A stretch of DNA of 64,000 nucleotides from Kitasatospora sp. CB01950 (lineage in GTDB: Bacteria > Actinomycetota > Actinomycetes > Streptomycetales > Streptomycetaceae). The notes below the pieces were generated by a model. It saw only the letters and a program-made list of their open reading frames with translations. It ran no database searches and had not been told where the DNA came from. The DNA is taken from the NCBI RefSeq assembly GCF_001905465.1, contig NZ_LISX01000011.1, positions 62,001 to 126,000 on the forward strand. The letters run 5' to 3'. Both the position numbers and the translations under genes were made by a program. This document shows, piece after piece, positions 25,782 to 32,203 of the stretch (position 1 is the first letter of the stretch; each line of letters opens with the position of its first letter).

Positions 25782-26668
25782 CCACCGCCCCGGCCACGGC
25801 CGCCCAGGCACTGACCGGACTGGCCCGCATCCGCCCAGCCGGGTGGCTGGCCACCCCGATGCCCTCCGACCCCGTCGACCTTCTCGTCCGCGCCCGCCAG
25901 GTGCTCTCTGCCGACCACCCCGGCGTGAACGGCCGGGTCAGCGTGGTCAGCGCCCGGTACACCGCCGCGGTGTTCGTGGTGCACCGGCCGCCGCCGGAGG
26001 TCCCGTTGGTGCTCAAGCTCCACGCCGACCCGGCCGCGTACGCCGGGGAGACGCTGGCGTACGCGCTGCTGGCCGAGACCGCGCCCATCGCCCGGCTGTA
26101 CGCGGAGGCCGAGGAGTCGCTGTCGCTGCTGCTGGAGTACCTGCCCGAGCCCGCCGACTGGACCGGGACGGCGATGCCCGCGCTGCTGGCCGAGCGGGTC
26201 GCCGCCATCCACACAACCTCACTACGGCTGCCCGGCGAGGCCGCCGAAGCGATGGCCGGCTTCACCCTCGCGGCTCTGCACGCCGCCCCGGCCCCCGCCT
26301 GGATCACCGACCCGCCCGCGTACGACGAGGTGCTGGCCGCACACCTGGACGCCTACAGCCCCGACCTGGTCCCGCTGGGACACCTCGACCTCAAGTCCGA
26401 ACACCTGCGCAGGCGCCCGGACGGCGAGCTGGTCCTGCTCGACGTGGAGAGCGTGCGCCCGGACGTGACCGGGCTGATCGACTTGGTGACCCTGCCCGCC
26501 GTCCTGCGGCAGGCCGGGCACGACATCGGCCCGGCCCGGGCGCTGGGCCTGTACCTGGACGCCACCGCCGCGCGCGGCGCCCGCTGGACGGCCGGCTCGC
26601 TGAAGGCCGCCCTGCGCGCGTACGCAGCGGCCACCGGACTGGATAGCCTGCACGGCCTGGACCGGTGA
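25778..26668 (+). CDS. APH-fold kinase-like protein of the peptide cassette
   Basis: 296 residues, GTG start overlapping the stop of the MBL gene, so the two are translationally coupled. APH/choline-kinase fold: VVHRPPPEVPLVLKLHADP supplies the nucleotide-binding Lys, TLAYALLAETAPIARLYAE a helix, LLLEYLPEP the hinge. The catalytic loop is GHLDLKSEHL (His202, Asp204); the Asn of HxDxxxxN is replaced by His. LLDVES (Asp222) replaces DFE/DFG. Such kinases appear in peptide-modifying pathways, where they phosphorylate Ser/Thr or act as scaffolds, and in small-molecule kinases. Ends just before a perfect 22-bp hairpin. Confidence 0.78.
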   Translation: MTTAPATAAQALTGLARIRPAGWLATPMPSDPVDLLVRARQVLSADHPGVNGRVSVVSARYTAAVFVVHRPPPEVPLVLKLHADPAAYAGETLAYALLAETAPIARLYAEAEESLSLLLEYLPEPADWTGTAMPALLAERVAAIHTTSLRLPGEAAEAMAGFTLAALHAAPAPAWITDPPAYDEVLAAHLDAYSPDLVPLGHLDLKSEHLRRRPDGELVLLDVESVRPDVTGLIDLVTLPAVLRQAGHDIGPARALGLYLDATAARGARWTAGSLKAALRAYAAATGLDSLHGLDR

Positions 26669-26674
26669 ACGAAC

Positions 26675-26723
26675 AACGCCCGGTGCCCCGCCGACCGTGG
26701 TGGTCGGCGGGGCACCGGGCGTT
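26675..26723. terminator. Perfect 22-bp stem bidirectional terminator
   Basis: AACGCCCGGTGCCCCGCCG... (26675-26696) and its exact complement (26702-26723) enclose a 5-nt loop. It lies between the convergent kinase and VOC genes, and is the longest perfect hairpin noticed in the window. The run of A at one end and T at the other gives each strand a short U-rich tail. Confidence 0.85.
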
Positions 26724-26732
26724 CGCGTGCCG

Positions 26733-27092
26733 CTACGGGCCCTCGATGCCGACGATCGTGCCGAACGGGTCACGCAGCTGGGCGATCCGCCGACCCTGCT
26801 CGATCGTCAGCGGGCCGCGGTGGTGCTCGCAGCCGGCCGCCAGCAGCCGTTCCCGAACCTGGTCGATGTCGTCCACACCCCAGTACACGACCGGACTGCC
26901 GCCCCTCGGGTTGCGCTCGTCGTCGGCGGGGTGGAAGCCGAACTTGACCTTGCCCACCTCCACCCAGGCGTAAACGGCCCCGGTGTCGCTGACGTCCAGC
27001 TTCACGGGGACGTCCAAGACCTCACCCCACCACCGGGCCGACGCCTCGGGGTCCACGGCAAAGGTCATCACGGTGGTCACTTTCTTGAACAC
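26733..27092 (-). CDS. VOC/glyoxalase family protein
   Basis: 119 residues from GTG 27092, six bases after GGAGG. One VOC unit pair: VTTVMTFAVDPEASARWWGEVL, VYAWVEVGKVKFGFHPADDE, VYWGVDDIDQVRERLLAAG and the closing RIAQLRDPFGTIVGIEGP. Family members are metal-dependent lyases/isomerases or drug-binding proteins. The leader (CCCCTTGGAGGCA) is almost identical to that of the MBL gene of the neighbouring cassette, which may be chance or a recent duplication of the ribosome-binding region. Convergent with the kinase across the 22-bp hairpin. Confidence 0.82.
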   Translation of the reverse strand: MFKKVTTVMTFAVDPEASARWWGEVLDVPVKLDVSDTGAVYAWVEVGKVKFGFHPADDERNPRGGSPVVYWGVDDIDQVRERLLAAGCEHHRGPLTIEQGRRIAQLRDPFGTIVGIEGP

Positions 27093-27174
27093 GGTCTGCC
27101 TCCAAGGGGGTTGCCAGCCTTCGGGGGGCCGGCCAGGGTGAGCCCGAAAGCCGTGAGGGGATGAACTCGGTGCA

Positions 27175-27330
27175 TCAGCAGTGCGGTTCGGCGGGGTCAT
27201 CGCCGGCCGGGTCGTGCTCGTCCTCCTGGCCGCCCTGGCCGGTCCAGGCATCGAGGGGTCCGGGCAGGCCGGGCTCGTCGGCGCCGAGCTGGAGGGCACC
27301 GACCTTGAGTCGGCGCAGGCCGGGGATCAC
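27175..27330 (-). CDS. 51-residue acidic peptide overlapping the recombinase stop
   Basis: A small ORF whose GTG overlaps the TGA of the serine recombinase gene (GTGA), the classical coupled arrangement. The peptide starts VIPGLRRLKVGALQLGADEP and ends in a very acidic tail (QEDEHDPAGDD) and PHC. I do not recognise it. Coupling and codon use support translation; its function, perhaps an accessory of the element, is unknown. Since the recombinase itself is broken it may no longer be expressed. Confidence 0.4.
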   Translation of the reverse strand: MIPGLRRLKVGALQLGADEPGLPGPLDAWTGQGGQEDEHDPAGDDPAEPHC

Positions 27331-28299
27331 GGGTGCACCTCTTCGATCTCGGCGGCGGTGAGGACGGTGCGCTGGGCGACCAGACGCTCGCGCAGGTCGA
27401 TCTCCTCGGCGGTGAGCGGGTCTTCGGGCTGGCGGATGCGCGCGGGTACGGACCGCTGCGGCAGGTCGTCCTCGGCGGCGGCGTTCTCCTCGGCTTCGGC
27501 GAGCGCCCGGTATTCGGCGAGCGCCCGGTACACGGAGGTGACGGAGAAGTTCTTGCTGGCGTTCCTGCCGTCCTTGATGACGAGCTTCCCGGCGATCTCG
27601 GAGACGGGGACGCCCTTGGCCTTGAGCGCGAGGGCGAAGGTGAGCATGTCGTCGCTGATGACCTTCGGCCGGCCGCCATGGTTGCCCTTCGCGGCGGCGG
27701 CCACCTGGCCCTCCAGGGTCTTCTCCCGGATGTAGTTGCGGTCGAGCTGGGCGCCGACGGCCAGCACGGCGAAGAACATCGCGCCGAAGCCGTTGGGGTC
27801 GTAGATGCCGGTCATCGGGCCGGTGAGGAGTTCGAGCAGGATGCCCGCCCTCTCAAGGTCGGCGGCCATCTGCATGAGCTCGGCGGCGTTGCGGGCCAGG
27901 CGCTTCAACTCGTGGACGGTCAGGATGACCACCTGGTCGGGGGCGGCCTCCTTGAACTGGCGGGCGAGGCCGAGCGCGGCCTCCATCTGCGGCCGGTGCT
28001 TGATCCGTGTGCTGATCTTCTCCTGGAAGACCTTCGCGCACCCGGCCGCGGCCAGGGCGACGAGCTGGCTCTCCAGCTCCTGCTCGGCGGTCGAGCAACG
28101 CGCCTACCCGATCCGGATCGGCGGGCACCAGCACCTCCAGGTCCTCGCGGAGCCTGGGGACGAGGATGAACCGGGCGGTGCGGTAGTTCGCCGCCGTCTT
28201 GCCGCCCATCGTCCGGCACGCACTGTCCGCCGGGACTTCACACTTCGGGCAATCGTGATGTTCCACCGCAGATGCGGCCTGATCGGGTGTCAGATCCAC
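27327..28299 (-). pseudogene. Serine recombinase (resolvase/invertase type), broken
   Basis: Three parts are recognisable. (1) N-terminal accessory domain from ATG 28299: HHDCPKCEVPADSACRTMGG, a small zinc-binding module found before some streptomycete recombinases. (2) Catalytic domain in another frame: GYARCS-type motif (Ser codon 28092-28094), LVALAAAGCAKVFQEKISTR, then LTVHELKRLARNAAELM. (3) C-terminal NHGGRPKVISDDM and a helix-turn-helix. The Tyr of GYAR is a TAG stop (28104-28106), and the N-terminal part is out of frame with an apparent deletion between domains. The intact 219-residue frame starting at 27986 lacks the catalytic Ser, so site-specific recombination is unlikely. Confidence 0.85.
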
Positions 28300-28354
28300 G
28301 CCGGAAGTCTCTCAGAGGTGCGTTGCAGAACGCCGGAGCTTTTTTGGGAGGTTC

Positions 28355-28433
28355 TTTGCGAGTGGAGACACGGGCAAACCGGACACATCTCGGGGGTCTC
28401 GCAGAACTCTCGCGACTGTTCATTTGCGAGAGT
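28355..28433. promoter_or_regulatory. Candidate recombination (res-like) site
   Basis: TTTGCGAG occurs twice in direct orientation (28355-28362, 28423-28430), and ACTCTCGC (28406-28413) pairs with GCGAGAGT (28426-28433) as a perfect 8-bp dyad; a further CTCGCA lies at about 28398. Multiple half-sites just upstream of a serine recombinase gene are what a resolution or attachment site looks like. G+C is locally lower. Confidence 0.45.
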
Positions 28434-28505
28434 GACGTTCCGTCATATCCCTGACTCTGCGCTACTTGACCCCTGGCGGCGGCCATACGAGCGTCGCACG
28501 GGTGT

Positions 28506-28736
28506 TCAGGTGGGTTCGAGGTCGGCCGCGTCGGCCTCCCACTCGAACCCGCCTCCGGCCGGCCGGACGAAGATCCGTCGGCGCAGGAGCTTGCCCGTCT
28601 CGGTGTCGCGCTCGACCAGTTGGCCGCTGATCGTGCCGGTGCGGCCGTCGCGCTTGTCCCGCACCAGTTTGCCGAGGGCCGGGTGGGGCGGGCTGCTGAT
28701 GGGCACGCCCCACCCTCTGCGGCCGTCGGGCGTCAT
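28506..28736 (-). CDS. Small hypothetical protein
   Basis: 76 residues (66 if GTG 28706 is used, which has AGAGGGTGG before it). LGKLVRDKRDGRTGTISGQL and LRRRIFVRPAGGGFEWEADAADLEP form a small beta-rich SH3-like pattern common in short streptomycete hypotheticals near mobile elements. There is no catalytic motif. It lies between the broken recombinase and a membrane protein on the same strand. Confidence 0.55.
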   Translation of the reverse strand: MTPDGRRGWGVPISSPPHPALGKLVRDKRDGRTGTISGQLVERDTETGKLLRRRIFVRPAGGGFEWEADAADLEPT

Positions 28737-28767
28737 CGGCGGCCCACTATGGCAGTCACCGCAGCCG

Positions 28768-29448
28768 TCACATCGTGCCGCGGCCCGGCCCCTGCTGGTC
28801 GTCGAACGCGGCCATCTCGCGGGCCCGCTCGGCCCGATCCTCGGCGTCCTGGGCGATCCACGACGAGAAGATGTCGCCGGTGGCGTCGATGATGTCGTTC
28901 AGGAGCTTGGCCCCCTTGGGGACTTGGAGGCTGCCGAACAGGCGCCGGCCTGACGGCTCCTGCTGGCGATGGCGCAGGTGGTGCGTCAGTATGCTGACTT
29001 TCTGTGAGTGTGCGCGTCGCAGGATGTCACCGCTGTGCACCGCCGCCACGACGCTAACCACGGGAGTGGAGAGGAGCGTGAGCAGTATCGGCCCGTATCC
29101 GCCGTCGGAGGCCACTGCCACGACGACGGTCTCGCCGAGATATGTCGTCCCGGCGACAATCCCGGCGAGTAGTCCTCGCAGCGAAGTGCGCCCAGCCAGC
29201 CACTCAGGTGACAGCGCAAGTGCTGCACCGGTGATCGCGCCGACCAGAACGCCGACACCCAGGCTTCCGCCACCCATGATCGCGAGTCGGGAGAGACCCG
29301 GCAGGGCATGCGGCTTCGTGAGGAGCTGCGCGACAGCGGCGCCGAGCCATAACGAGGCGGCCAGCCCGGCAGGCACAGCTCCTATTCGGACTCCCAGTCG
29401 AACACCACGTCGGATCACAACGGCGATCACGGTACGAACCCCCACCAC
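28768..29448 (-). CDS. Membrane protein, unknown
   Basis: 226 residues, GTG start. Four hydrophobic segments occupy the first ~140 residues: VPAGLAASLWLGAAVAQLL, LGVGVLVGAITGAALAL, LRGLLAGIVAGTTYLGE and ILLTLLSTPVVSVVAAVH. The C-terminal ~80 residues are hydrophilic and presumably cytoplasmic (LLNDIIDATGDIFSSWIAQDAEDRAEREM-like). G+C and codon bias are lower than in neighbours, consistent with acquired DNA. The antisense frame is also open, but its translation lacks sensible protein features. Family not recognised. Confidence 0.6.
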   Translation of the reverse strand: MVGVRTVIAVVIRRGVRLGVRIGAVPAGLAASLWLGAAVAQLLTKPHALPGLSRLAIMGGGSLGVGVLVGAITGAALALSPEWLAGRTSLRGLLAGIVAGTTYLGETVVVAVASDGGYGPILLTLLSTPVVSVVAAVHSGDILRRAHSQKVSILTHHLRHRQQEPSGRRLFGSLQVPKGAKLLNDIIDATGDIFSSWIAQDAEDRAERAREMAAFDDQQGPGRGTM

Positions 29449-29510
29449 TTGACCACGACCACTCTATGAAAAACATTGAACGCGTTCAAATTGGCTGTGA
29501 AGATGTGCCC

Positions 29511-29721
29511 TGCTGACCCCCGCTCGAGCAGGGAAGAGGGCCGTGTGGGAGGAAGTCGAGTGAAGGATTCCGGCTGATTCCCGCTCACGCGGGGAGGGCC
29601 GCATCAGGCGCTCGTGCGCCAGGGTGCTGGTCGGCTGACCCCCGCTCGCGCGGGGAAGACGTTCGGATGGTCGACCTCGGCCAGGAAGCGGCGGGCTGAC
29701 CCCCGCTCGCGCGGGGAAGAC
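29511..29721 (-). CRISPR. Type I-E-like CRISPR array, 4 repeats and 3 spacers
   Basis: Four 28-nt repeats start at 29511, 29572, 29633 and 29694, an exact 61-bp period giving three 33-nt spacers (29539-29571, 29600-29632, 29661-29693). Repeats 3 and 4 are identical with core CCCCGCTCGCGCGGGG; repeats 1 and 2 carry several mismatches. Read on the minus strand this matches the type I-E repeat style of streptomycetes (GTCTTCCCCGCGCGAGC...), and the degenerate repeats are at the leader-distal end. No cas1/2/3 or Cascade gene lies within 29 kb upstream or 34 kb downstream. Confidence 0.88.
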
Positions 29722-30177
29722 GCTTCGCGACCCGCAGCGTTCCAGCGGCTTTGCAGCTTCTTTGCCATGTCCGGCCGCTGGTGGAGCTTCAGGTACCAAG
29801 GAGCGACGTGCGGGAGCACCGTGCCACGGCGGTGCGACGTTACCGCGGGGAAGTAGAGGGTATCGGTGCCCGCGCCGCCAACTGGCCCCGCTCGAGCGGG
29901 GGCTGGCGTTCACCTTGCAGGGGTGAGGACGGCCTCTCCGCATGCCGGGCGCCGGCCCGGTGGTGCGTCGTGCTCCGGCGCTGTCGAGGTTGGCGTTCTT
30001 CTGCTGGCGGCCGGGCCTGCGGCTCCGTTGTGGCCCGGGTCTCCGGTGAGAGTGCATTGCTTCGGGAACCACAAGATCCGCGTCTCTTCCACTTTGCCCG
30101 CCGTCCGGGGGACCCTGGAACTACCGGGCTGGTCCGGCCTGTTGACGAAACGTCGGAACTCTCTTGGAGGGGCAGCC
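29722..30177. other. CRISPR leader side; no gene supported
   Basis: On the minus strand this would be the leader of the array. CCCCGCTCGAGCGGGG at 29886-29901 looks like another repeat core, but it is two bases out of the 61-bp phase and the flanks do not match. Short open frames here have no features. The ribosome-binding site of the next gene (TTGGAGGGG) lies at the end. Confidence 0.5.
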
Positions 30178-31050
30178 ATGGGCGAGGACTGGTACGTGGA
30201 CGATCGGTGCACCGGGTGCGACGTGGCGCGGCAGCTCGCGCCGGGGCTGATTGCGCAGGTGGGTCGGGGTTCGGAGGTGGCGCGCCAGCCGCGTGACGCG
30301 GTGGAGACGGCGCGGCTGAATGCTGCCGCGTTCGCCTGCCACACCCGGTCGATCCGCCGGCACTCGGGGCCGCTGGATCCGGTGGACGATCCGTTCCCGT
30401 TGGCCATCGACGAGCGGGTGCTGCTCTGCGGCCACAATGCGCGTCAGACGGCCGGTGCCAACTCCTACCTGCTGCGCCGCCCGGGCGGCACCGTGATGAT
30501 GATCGACACGCCGCGCTGGTCGGAGTCGCTGGCCGCCCGGTACGAGGCGGTGGGCCCGGTGACGGACGTCCTGCTCACCCATCGGGACCACGCCGCGCAC
30601 GGCCGCCGCTACGCGGACCGGTTCGGCGCCCGGCTGTGGATCCACGAAGGCGATCTGGCGGCCGCACCGGACGCCGACCGGGTGCTGAGCGGCGTCGATC
30701 CGGTGGAGATCGCCGAGGGCGTGGTCGCCCACCCCGTGCCGGGCCACACCGAGGGCAGCGTGCTGTACCTCGCCGACCGCCGGTACTGCTTCAGCGGCGA
30801 CAGCATCTACTGGTCGCGCGCCGCCGGGGCGCTGGCCGTCGCCGAACACGTCACCTGGTACTCCATCGAGGAGCAGGCCGCCTCGCTGGCCCGCGTCGCG
30901 CCGCTGCTGCACTTCGAGTGGATGCTGCCGGGCCACGGCGACCGCAAGCACCTGGCGCCCGCCCGGATGGCCGAGCAGCTGCGCGACCTGGTCGCCCGCA
31001 CCGCCCAACTGACGTCCGGGCCGGTGGACTTCGCCGCCCACCAATGGTGA
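30178..31050 (+). CDS. MBL-fold hydrolase with N-terminal ferredoxin-like stub and altered metal motif
   Basis: 290 residues, ATG after TTGGAGGGGCAGCC. Residues 1-40 resemble a single-cluster ferredoxin start (VDDRCTGCDVARQLAPGLI, Cys11 and Cys14). The MBL fold follows: NSYLLRRPGGTVMMIDTPRW, VLLTHRDHAAHGRRYADRFG, HPVPGHTEGSVLYL, CFSGDSIYW and MLPGHGDRK. The canonical HxHxDH reads HRDHAAH, so the metal site is rearranged to HxDHxxH or degenerate. Similar proteins occur as stand-alone genes in actinobacteria; substrate unknown. Starts just after the CRISPR region. Confidence 0.78.
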   Translation: MGEDWYVDDRCTGCDVARQLAPGLIAQVGRGSEVARQPRDAVETARLNAAAFACHTRSIRRHSGPLDPVDDPFPLAIDERVLLCGHNARQTAGANSYLLRRPGGTVMMIDTPRWSESLAARYEAVGPVTDVLLTHRDHAAHGRRYADRFGARLWIHEGDLAAAPDADRVLSGVDPVEIAEGVVAHPVPGHTEGSVLYLADRRYCFSGDSIYWSRAAGALAVAEHVTWYSIEEQAASLARVAPLLHFEWMLPGHGDRKHLAPARMAEQLRDLVARTAQLTSGPVDFAAHQW

Positions 31051-31098
31051 TCGACCGGTGATCGACACCGCGTGCCGCCGGGCAGGTACGGTGTCCCG

Positions 31099-31644
31099 AT
31101 GACCATTCGGGTGATCGTGCTCAACGGCGGTTCCAGCAGCGGCAAGAGCAGCATCGCGCGCTCGCTCCAGGCCCAACTGCCGGAACCCTGGCTGATCTTC
31201 GGCATCGACGGCCTGATCGACTCGATGCCGCTCGCGCTGCTCCAGGGCGACGCCGGGATCGAGCTCGGAGGGGACGGCACCGTCGCCGTCGGCGGCACCT
31301 TCCGCCGCCTGGAGGCCGCCTGGATGGCCGGCATCGCCGCCACCGCCCTGGCCGGCGCACCGGTCATCGTCGACGACGTGTTCCTCTCCGGACGCAACTC
31401 CCAACTCCGTTGGACCAAAGCACTGTTGGACCTCGACGTGCTCTGGGCCGGGGTCCGCTGCGACCCCGCCGAGGCGACCGCCCGCGAGCGCGCCCGCCCC
31501 GACCGCACCCCGGGCATGGCCGCCGACCAGGCGCTCCGCGTCCACCTCGGCGTCCACTACGACCTGGAGCTCGACACCACCCGCACCCCGCCCGCCGACT
31601 GCGCCCGCGCCATCGTGCAACGACTGGCGCGGTCGGGCCGGTAG
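31099..31644 (+). CDS. Chloramphenicol phosphotransferase-like P-loop kinase
   Basis: 181 residues, ATG 31099. Walker A is GGSSSGKSS (residues 10-18), preceded by the strand IRVIVLN; IFGIDGLIDSMP matches the substrate-binding Asp region of the CPT family, and VIVDDVFLSG and RCDPAEATARERAR follow. The family founder phosphorylates chloramphenicol at its C-3 hydroxyl in S. venezuelae; most homologues have unknown substrates, so resistance is only a possibility. Cytoplasmic. Downstream of the MBL gene by about 48 bp and probably co-transcribed. Confidence 0.83.
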   Translation: MTIRVIVLNGGSSSGKSSIARSLQAQLPEPWLIFGIDGLIDSMPLALLQGDAGIELGGDGTVAVGGTFRRLEAAWMAGIAATALAGAPVIVDDVFLSGRNSQLRWTKALLDLDVLWAGVRCDPAEATARERARPDRTPGMAADQALRVHLGVHYDLELDTTRTPPADCARAIVQRLARSGR

Positions 31645-31689
31645 CGGCTTCTCCCACTCGGGTCCCGACCGGTTCCCGAGGACGGTTGC

Positions 31690-31722
31690 GGAGGGAGGCG
31701 GGCGAGGGAGGCGGGCGAGGGC
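31690..31722 (+). repeat. Short GAGGCGGGC tandem repeat
   Basis: GGAGGCGGGCGA-type units repeat nearly perfectly between the kinase and the short membrane-protein frame. Non-coding as far as can be seen. Confidence 0.6.
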
Positions 31723-31757
31723 GGTGGCCGGCACCGGACGGATGCCCGCCGCTCGGC

Positions 31758-32060
31758 ATGGGCCCGGCCTGCTTCGGGATCGCCGCCGCGGGCTGGAAGT
31801 ACACGCTGTTCGCCGCCCCGCCCGAGGAGCCGATCTCCGGGGAGTTCGCGAACTACCCGTGGCTGGAGGCGAGCTTCATGTCCGGGCTGTACGTCCTGGT
31901 CGGGATCGGCGCGCTGCTGTTCCCGTTCGCCCTGCGCCGCCCCAGGACCTGGTTGAGCCCGACCATCGGGATCGTCTGGGGACTGGCCGGGCTCGCCTTC
32001 CTGATCTTCGGCGGGCTGAACTACTTCACCCACATCGGACCGATCGTCAACACCATGTGA
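31758..32060 (+). CDS. Short membrane protein, probably 5'-truncated
   Basis: 100 residues with two clear spans (MSGLYVLVGIGALLFPFAL and GIVWGLAGLAFLIFGGLNYF) and a periplasmic-type loop (AAPPEEPISGEFANYPWLEA). It begins abruptly with MGPACFGIAAAGWKYTLF, where a signal or first helix would be expected, and the DNA just upstream is simple GGCGGGCGAG repeat with no ribosome-binding site. It may therefore be the 3' part of a longer gene. Family not recognised. Confidence 0.45.
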   Translation: MGPACFGIAAAGWKYTLFAAPPEEPISGEFANYPWLEASFMSGLYVLVGIGALLFPFALRRPRTWLSPTIGIVWGLAGLAFLIFGGLNYFTHIGPIVNTM

Positions 32061-32063
32061 CCC

Positions 32064-32092
32064 GTGGGCCGTGAGTCCCCGTCACGGCCCAC
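32064..32092. terminator. Perfect 11-bp stem terminator
   Basis: GTGGGCCGTGA (32064-32074) pairs with TCACGGCCCAC (32082-32092) around a 7-nt loop; further CCC/GGG pairing extends it past a bulge. It lies between the membrane protein and the convergent helicase. Confidence 0.7.
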
Positions 32093-32096
32093 CGGG

Positions 32097-32203
32097 CGTC
32101 AGCGTGCGCCCACCGCATCAGTGCGCACGGCGTCAGCGCGCGCCCACCGAGTCAGTGCGCCCACCGCATCAGTGCGCACGGCGTCAGTGCGCGCCCACCG
32201 CCG
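32097..32203. repeat. Tandem copies of the helicase 3' end
   Basis: Units of about 30-35 bp built from CGTCAGYGCGCGCCCACCG and CATCAGTGCGCACGG are repeated three times. The last unit is the 3' end of the helicase gene (codons for VGAH and its stop), so the others look like tandem duplicates of the gene's tail placed downstream of the stop. Confidence 0.75.

Noticed and set aside
24087..26668. Class V lanthipeptide or thioamitide cluster
   Set aside because: An APH-fold kinase beside a small peptide recalls those systems, but the peptide has no cysteine and no HopA1-type or YcaO partner is present.
28775..29452. 225-residue plus-strand frame mirroring the 28.8-kb membrane protein
   Set aside because: Ser/Pro/Thr/Arg-rich pattern typical of antisense. 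The minus-strand product has coherent membrane spans.
29886..29901. CCCCGCTCGAGCGGGG as a fifth CRISPR repeat
   Set aside because: The core matches but lies two bases out of the 61-bp phase and lacks the flanking repeat bases; treated as chance palindrome or decayed copy.
31099..31644. Chloramphenicol resistance gene
   Set aside because: It is only family-level similarity to chloramphenicol phosphotransferase; many homologues have other or unknown substrates.
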